Assembly (NCBI GenBank): GCA_041661625.1
Contig: JBAZUB010000001.1
Location: forward strand, 62,001 to 126,000
DNA: 64,000 bases
Direction: 5' to 3'
DNA from: Patescibacteria group bacterium
GTDB lineage: Bacteria; Patescibacteriota; Patescibacteriia; JAHIZJ01
Within the stretch, counting starts at the first letter, position 1, and every line of letters begins with the position of its first letter. The position numbers and the translations under genes are program-made. The notes beneath the pieces were generated by a model. It had not been told where the DNA came from. It saw only the letters and a program-made list of their open reading frames with translations, and did not search any database. Shown in pieces: positions 48,947 to 58,423 of this stretch.

Positions 48947-50890
48947 TCATTTCATGCCTCCGAAATACCAAGCTAAAAAATCATGTGCAATGGGTATGGC
49001 GGTTGCGCTCCCCTCGCCACCCCCCTCTATAAAAACCGTAACTGATATTTCAGGATGATCGTAAGGTGCAAACCCAGTAAACCAGGCGTGAGTCTTTTCC
49101 TGGGTAAACTGTGCCGTCCCGGTTTTGCCGGCTGCGGGCACGGGTAAATTACTTAACGCCCTTGAGCTACCAGAAGTAACTGACTGGCGCATACCCTCAC
49201 GGACTGGTTCGATAGCAAAACTGGGCACCACTTGCTGATTAACAATCACTGGTTCAATTAGGGTTGTCTGGTTGTTTTCTGGATCTATGGCAGCACGAAT
49301 TATGTGCGGTTTGTACCACGTGCCGCCGTTTGCAATTGTGGCCGTCATGTTCGCTATCTGCAAAGGCGTGACCATAACATCTCCTTGGCCAATTGCCATA
49401 TGATAAGTATCACCAATATACCACGATTCTCCTTTAACTCGTTCTTTCCAGGCCTGGTCGGGTATAAATCCGGAAGCTTCACCCGGCAAATCAATTCCGA
49501 GACCACTGCCGAAACCGAATCGAGTGGCGTATTCCTTGATACGCTGAACTCCTAAGCCGGTTATATTTTCGAATCCCCCTCCGATAGCGTAGAAGAATGT
49601 ATTAACCGATTCTGCTATTGCTTTGGTAACATTGGTTAAGCCGTGTCCGCCTGCTTTCCAGTCTGGAAAGTACCATTGGCCAATCTTGATGCCGCCAACA
49701 CTGTTTACTGTCGTGCTGGGAGTTATTAAATGTTCGGCTAAAGCCGCCGCCGCAATCATAGGTTTGATAGTTGACCCCGAGGGTACCTCGGCACTGATCG
49801 AGCGGTCAAATAAGGGTTGGCGCGGATCATTTAATAATGCACCATACTCGTCTGATTTAATACCCTGACTGAATAGATTGTTATCGTATGTTGGGCTTGT
49901 CACCATAGCTAATACTTCACCATTTCTTGGGTCAAGTGCAATAGCTGCCCCGCCCGGCACTCTCAAACGATTTACGGTATCGTCCAGTAGTTGTTGTAGT
50001 TTGGCCTGGTAATCCTTGTTTATTGACATGACGATGCTTTGTCCAGGTCTGGGCTGTTCTGACGCAACCACCTTCTTAATTTTACCGAGCGAATCTACCT
50101 CGATATGGCGTCGACCAATTTTGCCACGTAAATATGCCTCGTAGGATCTTTCAAGGCCTGTTTTACCTGTATAATCATCTATCGCATAACCCTTATCTTT
50201 CATTGATAACAGTTCTGTGTCGGTAATTTTACCGATATATCCCAATAGTTGGGAGTATTCATTACCCATAAGATAATGACGAGACGAATCGGCAGAAACC
50301 ACTATACCAGGGAGCGAACTGCTGCGTATCTTGAGTAATATCGCCTTATCCATCGGTAAGTGCTCTATCAAAGTTACTGGCTGATATGTTGATAGAAGCG
50401 TACCGGGTTTATCCTTATCATGAGGCAAACGGCTTTCAAAATCGTTATCTCTTGAGCCCATTATATGCATGATTTGGCCGTATACGTCGGTGCGCTGTTC
50501 AATAGTTTTTGGAATGTCAGCTGGTACCGCCTGAAGAGTAAAGTTCGGCACATTTTCTACTAATGGCCTCATTTGTGCGTCGTAGATTATGCCGCGAGCT
50601 GGTTTGATCCGTTCAATTCGGATACGATTACCTTCAGCCATCTCGCGATAATCCGCACCTTTGGCAATTTGAAGATACCCGCTACGGCAAAAGAGTGCGA
50701 TAAATACCAAAATTACAAAGTAATAAAGATAGTTTAGCTTTTGGGTGGAGATGCTAAGACGAAACGACTCCTTGTTATCATCTTCTGGGCGGTATTCGTC
50801 GCCCAGGTGTTGTTTAAAAGAATAGTCGCGAACATTCTTATCCCGGATATCATCAGAGCTGGTATATGTAGAAAATGGATCGTAGCTCAT
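48947..50890 (-). CDS. mrdA: Penicillin-binding protein 2 (rod elongation transpeptidase)
   Basis: 647 residues. One N-terminal transmembrane helix (YYFVILVFIALFCRSGYLQI), the PBP dimerisation domain (RIRIERIKPARGIIYDAQMR) and a transpeptidase domain with all motifs: S-T-I-K (Ser373-Lys376 in PSGSTIKP), SVN in IAESVNTFFY and KTG in AAGKTGTAQFT. It crosslinks peptidoglycan during elongation. It is the last gene of mreB-mreC-mreD-mrdA, the standard order. Confidence 0.95.
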   Translation of the reverse strand: MSYDPFSTYTSSDDIRDKNVRDYSFKQHLGDEYRPEDDNKESFRLSISTQKLNYLYYFVILVFIALFCRSGYLQIAKGADYREMAEGNRIRIERIKPARGIIYDAQMRPLVENVPNFTLQAVPADIPKTIEQRTDVYGQIMHIMGSRDNDFESRLPHDKDKPGTLLSTYQPVTLIEHLPMDKAILLKIRSSSLPGIVVSADSSRHYLMGNEYSQLLGYIGKITDTELLSMKDKGYAIDDYTGKTGLERSYEAYLRGKIGRRHIEVDSLGKIKKVVASEQPRPGQSIVMSINKDYQAKLQQLLDDTVNRLRVPGGAAIALDPRNGEVLAMVTSPTYDNNLFSQGIKSDEYGALLNDPRQPLFDRSISAEVPSGSTIKPMIAAAALAEHLITPSTTVNSVGGIKIGQWYFPDWKAGGHGLTNVTKAIAESVNTFFYAIGGGFENITGLGVQRIKEYATRFGFGSGLGIDLPGEASGFIPDQAWKERVKGESWYIGDTYHMAIGQGDVMVTPLQIANMTATIANGGTWYKPHIIRAAIDPENNQTTLIEPVIVNQQVVPSFAIEPVREGMRQSVTSGSSRALSNLPVPAAGKTGTAQFTQEKTHAWFTGFAPYDHPEISVTVFIEGGGEGSATAIPIAHDFLAWYFGGMK

Positions 50891-50892
50891 TT

Positions 50893-51423
50893 TTAATGAC
50901 GTCGGATCATAAATTGTTCTCGAAAACGTTCAATTGTTGGGTGGAATATGACGTAGAAAACGATAAATGCCGTACAGGTTCCGAGTAATTGCCAACCCAA
51001 TCCAATCATCCAAGGCAAATCTATCGATACATAAATCCAACTAAATCCTACGGCATAAAAAACCACCGATGCTAAAGAAAGGAATAGGTTGTATACCACC
51101 ACCATTACCGCCGTTAATAATATTAAACTAAAATATGTTTGGTGCGAAAAAAAATTCATATACAGTAGATATGCCATTATGGCTGATGCCAATAGTGATA
51201 TTGTAATGATTCCGTATCCTAGGCTGGAATAGACGTCGAGACCCAATCCCAAAAGCAACACCCAGACTAAGAACTGCTTTAACTTAAAAGCTAACATAAA
51301 CCAAACTAATACTAGTATGTATACATTGATACTGCTTCTTACTAATGAGTAATTAGATAATAAAGATACTTGTAATAATATAACCGACGCGCACGCTAAT
51401 CCGATAAATATTTGCTTTATCAT
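50893..51423 (-). CDS. mreD: MreD-like rod-shape membrane protein
   Basis: 176 residues, about five transmembrane helices (IFIGLACASVILLQVSLL, NVYILVLVWFMLAFKLKQFL, and further). MreD is poorly conserved in sequence; the assignment rests on size, topology, and position between mreC (four-base overlap) and mrdA (two bases). Confidence 0.82.
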   Translation of the reverse strand: MIKQIFIGLACASVILLQVSLLSNYSLVRSSINVYILVLVWFMLAFKLKQFLVWVLLLGLGLDVYSSLGYGIITISLLASAIMAYLLYMNFFSHQTYFSLILLTAVMVVVYNLFLSLASVVFYAVGFSWIYVSIDLPWMIGLGWQLLGTCTAFIVFYVIFHPTIERFREQFMIRRH

Positions 51424-52232
51424 AGCGAGTTGTTTTGATTAATCACCACCGAAACCACGCCCGCCTGCTCGGTTAAGGGGTTAGTTGTTATTGTCGCGTT
51501 TTGAAATATTTCACCAGCTGGGGTGGTCGTATTTATGATTTTACCGATCAATAAACCGCGTGGTATGGTTGGTTCAAGGCCCGAGGTTATCACCATTTGA
51601 TCATTGGTCACTACCTCATTCTGTGGGATAAGCTGCATTTCAATCGACGTACCGCGCTCGCCGACAACCAAGCCTGGAGAGCTGGTTTCGTTCTGTACAG
51701 CGGCGGCAACCTGGCTTTGGCTGTCGGTAATCAACAACACCTGGGACACGGTGGTTCCAACCTTTGTTACTTTACCAATCATGTAACCCCGCTCGGCAAT
51801 AACAGCTTGCCCAACAGCCACGCCCTCATGGCTGCCGATGCCGATAATAACCGTATGTGTAAAATTGTCAGTCGATCGTCCAATTACATGAGTTGATAGA
51901 TAACGATAACCCAGTTGATTTAAGAATTCTTGCTCTTCGCGCAGTAGTTTCAAATCTGACATTTCCTGTTTTAACCGGCTATTTTCCTGCATTAATCTAT
52001 CAATTTCTACTTGTGCTATGTCATTATTTTGAAGTAATTCCGAATTCGTCTTTGATTCATTTAGATATTTTTGAATCGCGGCAGATCCGGGATAAATCTT
52101 ACCGTTTAGTGGTTTTAGTATATACGTAAAACTATCGGCTACCGGGCGTATCCAGGCCACACTTCTAAAAGTAATTAGCAATACGATGCTACTTATTATA
52201 ATTGCTCCAATTGTTAGGAGCCTTCGACCCAT
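51420..52232 (-). CDS. mreC: Rod-shape-determining protein MreC
   Basis: 270 residues. An N-terminal transmembrane helix (IGAIIISSIVLLITFRSVAW), a coiled coil (EIDRLMQENSRLKQEMSDLK) and the MreC beta domains (THVIGRSTDNFTHTVIIGIG, RGYMIGKVTKVGTTVSQVLL, LVVGERGTSIEMQLI, VITSGLEPTIPRGLLIGKI). It links cytoplasmic MreB filaments to PBP2. It starts two bases after mreB ends. Confidence 0.94.
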   Translation of the reverse strand: MGRRLLTIGAIIISSIVLLITFRSVAWIRPVADSFTYILKPLNGKIYPGSAAIQKYLNESKTNSELLQNNDIAQVEIDRLMQENSRLKQEMSDLKLLREEQEFLNQLGYRYLSTHVIGRSTDNFTHTVIIGIGSHEGVAVGQAVIAERGYMIGKVTKVGTTVSQVLLITDSQSQVAAAVQNETSSPGLVVGERGTSIEMQLIPQNEVVTNDQMVITSGLEPTIPRGLLIGKIINTTTPAGEIFQNATITTNPLTEQAGVVSVVINQNNSL

Positions 52233-52234
52233 GA

Positions 52235-53287
52235 TTATTCCTCCTTAGTTGACACCGAAAGTACGTCCTTTAGCTTTTCAAGGTCATCTAGTACTAATCC
52301 GGTGCCACGGACAACGCAAGTTAATGGATCGTCTGCAATATGAACCGGAATTTGCGTTTCCTGGCTGATTAGCTTATCAATGCCACGTAATAATGCGCCG
52401 CCGCCAGTTAATACAATACCCCGCTCATAAATATCCGACACAAGCTCGGGTGGTGTGGCTTCGATCGTATCCTTGATATTTTCAGTAATCAAGCGCAGAG
52501 ACCTTTGAATAGCTTCTTGAACATGATGGCTATTTATAGCCACTTCTTTCGGCAGTCCGGTAATTAGATCTCGGCCGCGCATTTTTGTTTCTAATGGTTC
52601 GGTTATGTCCCCGGCCATGGATATTTTAAGTTTAATATCCTCAGCTGTTGGCTGCCCCAGCAATAAATTAAAATTTTCACGGGCATACTGAACAATATTC
52701 TGATCCAATTCATCGCCTGCGATTCTAAGTGAGCGCCACGCTATGACTCCGCCCAAAGATATTACGGCAATTTCTGTCGTACCGCCGCCAATATCTACAA
52801 TCATATTGCCAGAGGCATCTTGTATCGGCAACCTAGCACCGATAGCGGCTGCCATTGGTTCCTCGATCAAAAATACTTGTCTGGCTCCAGCATTCAAAGT
52901 AGCATCTTCTACTGCCTTTATCTCTACCTCAGTGACTCCCAAAGGTACGCCGATTACTACTCGCGGACGAGGTAATACGGTAAATGTTTCCCGATGCACT
53001 TTTTCAATAAAATGGCGTAACATACGTTCGGTGAGTTCAAAGTCTGATATCACCCCGTCAACTAGTGCTTTTGAAGCGATAATATGTGCCGGTGTTTTGC
53101 CGATCATGCGCCGCGCTTCTTCACCAACAGCCAAAATCTGATCAGTTCTTGTGTTTATGGCCACTATTGACGGTTCGTTTATAACAATACCCCGGTCTTT
53201 AACATAGACCAGAGTATTGGCCGTGCCCAAATCGATCCCCATATCCTTGGAAAAGCGTCCAAAAAAACGATTAAATATGCTGAACAT
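52235..53287 (-). CDS. mreB: Rod-shape actin homologue MreB
   Basis: 350 residues, actin fold. Phosphate-1 loop DMGIDLGTANTLVYVKDRGI, phosphate-2 MIVDIGGGTTEIAVISLGGV and the adenosine motif GIVLTGGGALLRGIDKLI are all intact. It organises lateral wall synthesis and is the first gene of the mre operon. TATAAT (53321-53316, minus) may belong to its promoter. A second MreB-like protein is encoded at 58424. Confidence 0.97.
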   Translation of the reverse strand: MFSIFNRFFGRFSKDMGIDLGTANTLVYVKDRGIVINEPSIVAINTRTDQILAVGEEARRMIGKTPAHIIASKALVDGVISDFELTERMLRHFIEKVHRETFTVLPRPRVVIGVPLGVTEVEIKAVEDATLNAGARQVFLIEEPMAAAIGARLPIQDASGNMIVDIGGGTTEIAVISLGGVIAWRSLRIAGDELDQNIVQYARENFNLLLGQPTAEDIKLKISMAGDITEPLETKMRGRDLITGLPKEVAINSHHVQEAIQRSLRLITENIKDTIEATPPELVSDIYERGIVLTGGGALLRGIDKLISQETQIPVHIADDPLTCVVRGTGLVLDDLEKLKDVLSVSTKEE

Positions 53288-53458
53288 AGGCTATTATTAT
53301 TTCTCTTCCGTTTTGATTATATATGCACTAAAACCAACACTGTATGTCAGCTGTTTGTAAGCACTACACATTTGGCAATGATATGATAATAACCGTAAAA
53401 TAGCAAGTACCAAACATAATACTTGGCTAATATTAGGATATTATTATATATTACGCGC

Positions 53459-54568
53459 CTAGGTAAATATATTTTTCACAAAACCTACAATACTTCCGCC
53501 AAACTTTGTCAAATCACGCAATGTTACCAGCGCCACCAATATCAACAAAAGCGTAAATCCGATATTGTGTATCGCACTTTCAATATCACGATTAATTTTC
53601 TTTCCTCTGATCTTTTCGATCGTGACAAACAGAGCCCGACCGCCATCTAAGGCTGGAAATGGCACGAAATTAATTACGGCAAGATTTAATGATAGAAGTG
53701 CGGTAAATTGTAACAGGTACATAAAACCCAGCTTGGCTACTTGCCCAGTCAAGACGGCTATTCCAATCGGACCGGCTACATCCGCGCCAACTGGTTGCCC
53801 AATAAATAGATTCTTTATCAAAGTATAGAAAGACACGATAATAGCCCAAAGATATATGAATGTGTTTTTGAATCCAAGATATATGGCCGTCGGAATTGAA
53901 AATGAGGTTATCCCAGTTTCTACTAAGCTCACGCCCATTTTTCCATCACCCGAGCCATCGAGGTTTTTCAACAAGATTGGTACGTCTAGCTTATTGCTTG
54001 AACGAATAATTGAAACAACAACAGATTGCTCGGCTCTTGTTTTATTGTAATTCTCTATTTGCTCAATTGAGTTAATTGGTGTCTGGTCGATCGAGACTAT
54101 TTGATCTCCGGGCTGTAATTTAGCATCTGAAGCTGGAGTGTTTTCATTTACCGATACAATTTGTACCTTAAGGTCCCTAATTGATTTTGCCTGTGTGTTA
54201 TTATCAACTACCGATGGCAAACCGATACTGAAACCAAAAGAAAACAATACCGCTGCTAATAATATATTCATTCCCACACCGGCCGACAGAACAAGCAAGC
54301 GCTGCCAGGCGGGTCGATTCCCTAGACTTCTGGAATCATGTTCATTGCCACCATCCTCACCGTGGATTTTTACAAAACCGCCGATTGGTATCAGATTAAC
54401 AGTATAATCAGTCTCCCCTCTTTGTATTCCGAATATGCGCGGCGGAAAACCGATCCCAAACTCATCAACTCTGACACCCAGTCTCTTAGCTGTAAGAAAA
54501 TGCCCCAGTTCATGTATGATAACAATCAGGCCTAGAATGACAACGAATATTAGAAGCGTCCATATCAT
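53459..54568 (-). CDS. rseP: RseP-type site-2 protease (M50)
   Basis: 369 residues, four transmembrane helices. The zinc motif IIHELGHFLTAKRLG (His19, Glu20, His23) is in TM1 and the third ligand in NFVPFPALDGGRALFV. One PDZ domain lies between (SVNENTPASDAKLQPGDQIV). It cuts transmembrane substrates such as anti-sigma factors; no such factor is visible nearby. frr is four bases upstream in the same operon. Confidence 0.93.
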   Translation of the reverse strand: MIWTLLIFVVILGLIVIIHELGHFLTAKRLGVRVDEFGIGFPPRIFGIQRGETDYTVNLIPIGGFVKIHGEDGGNEHDSRSLGNRPAWQRLLVLSAGVGMNILLAAVLFSFGFSIGLPSVVDNNTQAKSIRDLKVQIVSVNENTPASDAKLQPGDQIVSIDQTPINSIEQIENYNKTRAEQSVVVSIIRSSNKLDVPILLKNLDGSGDGKMGVSLVETGITSFSIPTAIYLGFKNTFIYLWAIIVSFYTLIKNLFIGQPVGADVAGPIGIAVLTGQVAKLGFMYLLQFTALLSLNLAVINFVPFPALDGGRALFVTIEKIRGKKINRDIESAIHNIGFTLLLILVALVTLRDLTKFGGSIVGFVKNIFT

Positions 54569-54571
54569 ATG

Positions 54572-55114
54572 TTATATCGTGGTTATTTCTTGTTTTTTCA
54601 TGTCAGCCACTTTTTGTACTTCTGCCATTCCGGCATCGACACATTGCTGGACCTCTTTTTGTTTATTAAATAATATATCCTCGGAAATGCTGCCTGACTC
54701 CTTTTGTTGTTTCAAATCTTTGATTGTTTCCTCACGATGCTGTCTGATGGCAACTCTAGCTTTTTCCGTCTTTTCACCAAGAAGCTTTACCATCTCTGTC
54801 CGACGTTCTTCGGTCAACGATGGCAGTGTAATTCTTATAGACACACCATCAACCACCGGGCTAGCGCCGATATCAGCCTGCGACAGCGCTCGCTCAATAT
54901 CCTTAAGACCGTTTTTATCCCAAGGTTGAATCAACAGAGTCTTCGCGTCGGAAGCCGTAATGCTAGCCAGTTGTATCAAGGGCGTCGGAGTATTGTAATA
55001 ATCAACTTTTATATGCTCAACTAAAGCTGGATGAGCCCGACCGACCCTCAATGTATTAATGTCTTGCTTAAAAAATTCTATTGTTGATGTAATTTCTGAC
55101 TCGATTAGGGTCAT
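54572..55114 (-). CDS. frr: Ribosome recycling factor
   Basis: 180 residues. Splits post-termination ribosomes with EF-G. Family sequence: NTLRVGRAHPALVEHIKVDY, TPLIQLASITASDAKTLLIQ, RITLPSLTEERRTEMVKLLG and the KVRVAIRxxR-like KARVAIRQHREET. It is normally near tsf and pyrH; here it lies with rseP. Confidence 0.96.
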   Translation of the reverse strand: MTLIESEITSTIEFFKQDINTLRVGRAHPALVEHIKVDYYNTPTPLIQLASITASDAKTLLIQPWDKNGLKDIERALSQADIGASPVVDGVSIRITLPSLTEERRTEMVKLLGEKTEKARVAIRQHREETIKDLKQQKESGSISEDILFNKQKEVQQCVDAGMAEVQKVADMKKQEITTI

Positions 55115-55116
55115 AG

Positions 55117-56166
55117 TTATTTTTTTATAAATAGGACGCCGGCGTATAATACGTCTGATTGGTCGGGGTTAACCAGGAGCTGTGTTATGGTGCGAGTACT
55201 CTTAATGGTCTTTAATGATTTCCAGGTTTGTCCCCCGTCATCAGAGCGATAGACAATTGTGTCAGTGCTTATATAAATCCTTTGCGTACTGATCGGATCG
55301 ATTGTCACGGTACGGATCGATTGTGTGTTATGTTTTATCAATGTAGGAATTTCTTGCCAGGTAAGTCCATTATCAATTGATTTAAGTAGGCCATAATTAG
55401 TGCCTAAATATACCGTATCACCATGGACCGGATCAAATGCAATGGCATTAATTATGTCGCCGCTTTGATACTTTTTCAAACCATCCTGTAATGAGAGCCA
55501 ATTGACTCCGCCATCTCCAGAGTACTGAAACCCACCACCTTTTATAGCGGCATATAGTTTACGCGAGTCGATCGGGTTCATTTTTAGTATCGACACTGGT
55601 TTATTAAAACTTTTTATGGTTTGCCAAGAATCCCCACCATCATAACTCTTATAGATTGAACCGATGTTGTCAGTCAGATATATTCGTTGTGTGTCAAAAA
55701 AGTCGACAATTGTATTAAACAGATTGTTATTCGCCAATGTGTTGGTGTATATACTGCTCCACTTGTCGCCCCCATCTGTTGATCGAAATAGGCTTTGACC
55801 AGTAGTGGCGTAAATAGTTTTGGGCACATCTGGATTTATATCGAGGCTGGTAATGCGACCAATGTTTAGTCCCGTCTTTGACCACGTGTCGCCCGAGTCG
55901 ATTGACCGATATAGTCCATTTGCTTCGCTAGCGAGATATATCGTACTGCTATTTCCCGGCTCAAATAGTAACACTCGAGTGTCAACGTTTCCGATCGTTA
56001 CAGTCTTTTTCTTTTCCTTACTGACGAACACCTTTTGAGTCCACGTTTCACCGCGATCTGAAGATCTAAACACGCCCCCATCGTTAGCAGCCGGCCCGCC
56101 AATTCGGCAGGTATAGCCTGTTAATAATACCAGCAATGAAGCAAATAATATAAATTTAGTTTTCAT
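55117..56166 (-). CDS. Exported BNR/Asp-box beta-propeller protein (Ycf48-like)
   Basis: About 349 residues. A signal sequence (FILFASLLVLLTGYTC) may be a lipoprotein signal, with Cys ~20. Seven Asp-box motifs (SSDRGETW, SIDSGDTW, STDGGDKW, SYDGGDSW, SGDGGVNW, SIDNGLTW, SDDGGQTW) at ~45-residue spacing indicate a seven-bladed propeller as in sortilin/Vps10 and Ycf48-like proteins. It probably binds protein or glycan outside the membrane. It is placed two bases before frr. Function unknown. Confidence 0.85.
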   Translation of the reverse strand: MKTKFILFASLLVLLTGYTCRIGGPAANDGGVFRSSDRGETWTQKVFVSKEKKKTVTIGNVDTRVLLFEPGNSSTIYLASEANGLYRSIDSGDTWSKTGLNIGRITSLDINPDVPKTIYATTGQSLFRSTDGGDKWSSIYTNTLANNNLFNTIVDFFDTQRIYLTDNIGSIYKSYDGGDSWQTIKSFNKPVSILKMNPIDSRKLYAAIKGGGFQYSGDGGVNWLSLQDGLKKYQSGDIINAIAFDPVHGDTVYLGTNYGLLKSIDNGLTWQEIPTLIKHNTQSIRTVTIDPISTQRIYISTDTIVYRSDDGGQTWKSLKTIKSTRTITQLLVNPDQSDVLYAGVLFIKK

Positions 56167-56173
56167 AGGTGTT

Positions 56174-57184
56174 TTAATATTCAAGACAAAAATTTTCTAA
56201 AATAATCCGCGGTGAAGCATTTTGAGACAAAGAACGGCGCAGCGACATCAATAAGCGCATCAAGTCTGTCGATATAGGCGCATTTATATATTTGATTGTT
56301 TGGCTATTTTCAGGAAAATACGTAGCCAAACCGGGTAAATCATAGTGGCGCAATATCTCATCACGAAGTATTACGGCTAGACCCTGAATAAGGTGTTCGG
56401 CCTGGTCTTTTGTTTCTTGAAATGATGTTCCGCTTACTTGTTCATTGAGCAATTTTATCCTTTGCCAAATTGGTGCCGTTAAAACTTCGCGATATTTTTT
56501 GTAAGTATCAATTGTGCGCTCAAGTTCAGACGGTTTATTTATTAACTCATACGCCCGACCCGGCCTCCCACGTGATAATCCCGCGATAGTTCGTAAATCG
56601 TTTCTTTTAATTTTTGGATGCAATTTTTGGATGTATTTTTCAATACTGGCTGTCGATAGCGGGAAGAACTCAAACGTTTGGCAACGTGATACAACAGTTG
56701 ACGGTAGCCCGCTCAAACCGTTGGCTATCAATATTATCACTACATTTTGGCGCGGTTCTTCCAGTGTTTTTAATAATGCATTGGCCGCCTCCGGACTTAA
56801 ATATTGTGCATCATTAATTACGGCCACTTTATAGGTATTTAAAAAGGAACTAAGTTGCAGTCTTTTAATAACCCGGTCCCGGATATGTTCGATGCCAATA
56901 TTCTGCTGATCCGGGTCTTTTTCAAGTTCAACAAAATCAGGATGGGTACAGTTAAGGGTATTTTGACATCCGGCACATTCTTCACAAGGCTGAGTATTTT
57001 CATTAGTACAGAGCAACGATCTGGCAAATAGCCTTGCTATTGTAGCTTTACCAAGTTGCGTTGGACCGTGCAACAAATATGCCTGTACGGTTTGCCTTTT
57101 TTTAACGGCTTGTTGCAGATACGACACAATCGCCGTATGCCCGAACACCGGCCATCTATTGATGGATGTTTCACTATGATTCAT
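56174..57184 (-). CDS. holB: DNA polymerase III delta' subunit (clamp loader)
   Basis: About 336 residues. AAA+ clamp-loader fold: P-loop-like LLHGPTQLGKATIARLFARS with Ala where Ser/Thr is usual, four-Cys zinc module CEECAGCQNTLNC, VAVINDAQYLSPEAANALLK, TLEEPRQNVVIILI and SRC sensor STVVSRCQTFEF. The altered P-loop agrees with delta', which does not hydrolyse ATP. ATG 57184 is chosen over a start 24 bases upstream. Confidence 0.9.
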   Translation of the reverse strand: MNHSETSINRWPVFGHTAIVSYLQQAVKKRQTVQAYLLHGPTQLGKATIARLFARSLLCTNENTQPCEECAGCQNTLNCTHPDFVELEKDPDQQNIGIEHIRDRVIKRLQLSSFLNTYKVAVINDAQYLSPEAANALLKTLEEPRQNVVIILIANGLSGLPSTVVSRCQTFEFFPLSTASIEKYIQKLHPKIKRNDLRTIAGLSRGRPGRAYELINKPSELERTIDTYKKYREVLTAPIWQRIKLLNEQVSGTSFQETKDQAEHLIQGLAVILRDEILRHYDLPGLATYFPENSQTIKYINAPISTDLMRLLMSLRRSLSQNASPRIILENFCLEY

Positions 57185-57225
57185 GACTTGATTATACCAG
57201 ATAATCAAGCCTTAGTCTATGTACT

Positions 57226-58422
57226 TTATGGCTCTTTTATGACATCGAGGGTTTTTTTGGCACACTCGTCCCAACGAAAATGGGAGATTCTTTCCCAGCC
57301 ACGATTAATTAATCCATTACGTATATCAGCATCAGCAACAACACGATGAATTTTTGATGCGAACTCTTCGTAATCTTCAGGATTTGCCATCAAGGCAGCA
57401 TCACCGGCAACTTCGGGTAATGAGGCTGCCCGGCTGCACACTACCGGCGTACCGCATGCCATGGACTCAAGAATCGGCATGCCAAACCCTTCATACAGCG
57501 ATGGAAAAACAAATACATCGGCTGCATTTCGCAGATGAATTAGCTCGCCCTCATTAACATAGCCGGGCCTTACAACAAAAGCGTTTAAATTGTATTGATC
57601 GATTAGCTTATTCACTGCATCGTAATTCAACCCCGGTTTTCCAACTAGAACTAACTGATGCGGCATTTTATACTTAGTCTTTAATATTCTGAATATCTTT
57701 ATTAGTCCTGGGGTATTCTTTTTTTCCTCTAGCCGCCCTACATATAACAGAAATGGTGAGGATATTTTCATATTATCCAATGTTTTCTTTATAGCTGCAG
57801 TATCGTTGATTTTTTTAAATACCGCGCGGTTTATCCCGTGATAAATTACCGCTACTTTATTTATTGATATGCCATATCGTTTGATTATTTCGTTTTTAGT
57901 AAATTCTGATACTGTAATTATTTTTTTAGCGTGTCTAATGGCATATTCGGTTGCCCAGCGATGATAATCTAGTTCGCTAGCGCTATATTTTCCTAGCGTG
58001 AAAAGGCGCGCACCGGCCGATAATACCCGGCGTGAAACCCCTCCAGACCCGATCATTTTCTTATCATACAAACGATCAATTTGTTCGAAGCCGATATCGT
58101 GAACTGTTACTACGGTATTTTTGGGATGGTGTAATGGTATAGTATGCGCTGGTACAAAAAGTACGTCTTGACGTCTCATGACCATGGCAAATGATAGCCT
58201 GATTTGCGTCCAAAGAAATTTAGGCGGCCATCGCAACACTTGAGAATCGAAGTTTGGAGGTAATATTTCCAATCCGTATTTCAGTTTGTCTTTGGAATAC
58301 AATATAAACCGATCATTTAAATCGGCCAATTTTTTGAATTCTTCTATCAGGGTATATGAGTATAGCTCGGTGCCGGTTTGTTGAGCGATATTAGCTCGTG
58401 ATGCATCGATACCGATTATCAT
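57226..58422 (-). CDS. Glycosyltransferase family 4 protein
   Basis: About 398 residues, GT-B fold. The N-terminus MIIGIDASRANIAQQTGTEL is typical of mannosyl/rhamnosyl-type GT4. The C-terminal donor domain has PFLLYVGRLEEKKNTPGLIK and the EX7E motif FPSLYEGFGMPILESMACGT. ATG 58422 is chosen: it lies one base after the end of the upstream mreB-like gene and starts the conserved sequence. Part of the surface-glycan cluster. Confidence 0.92.
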   Translation of the reverse strand: MIIGIDASRANIAQQTGTELYSYTLIEEFKKLADLNDRFILYSKDKLKYGLEILPPNFDSQVLRWPPKFLWTQIRLSFAMVMRRQDVLFVPAHTIPLHHPKNTVVTVHDIGFEQIDRLYDKKMIGSGGVSRRVLSAGARLFTLGKYSASELDYHRWATEYAIRHAKKIITVSEFTKNEIIKRYGISINKVAVIYHGINRAVFKKINDTAAIKKTLDNMKISSPFLLYVGRLEEKKNTPGLIKIFRILKTKYKMPHQLVLVGKPGLNYDAVNKLIDQYNLNAFVVRPGYVNEGELIHLRNAADVFVFPSLYEGFGMPILESMACGTPVVCSRAASLPEVAGDAALMANPEDYEEFASKIHRVVADADIRNGLINRGWERISHFRWDECAKKTLDVIKEP

Positions 58423-58423
58423 A

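Noticed and set aside
56174..57184. Gene as dnaX (tau/gamma)
   Set aside because: The P-loop lacks the Ser/Thr needed for catalysis and the chain is short with a delta'-like C-terminus, so holB fits better.
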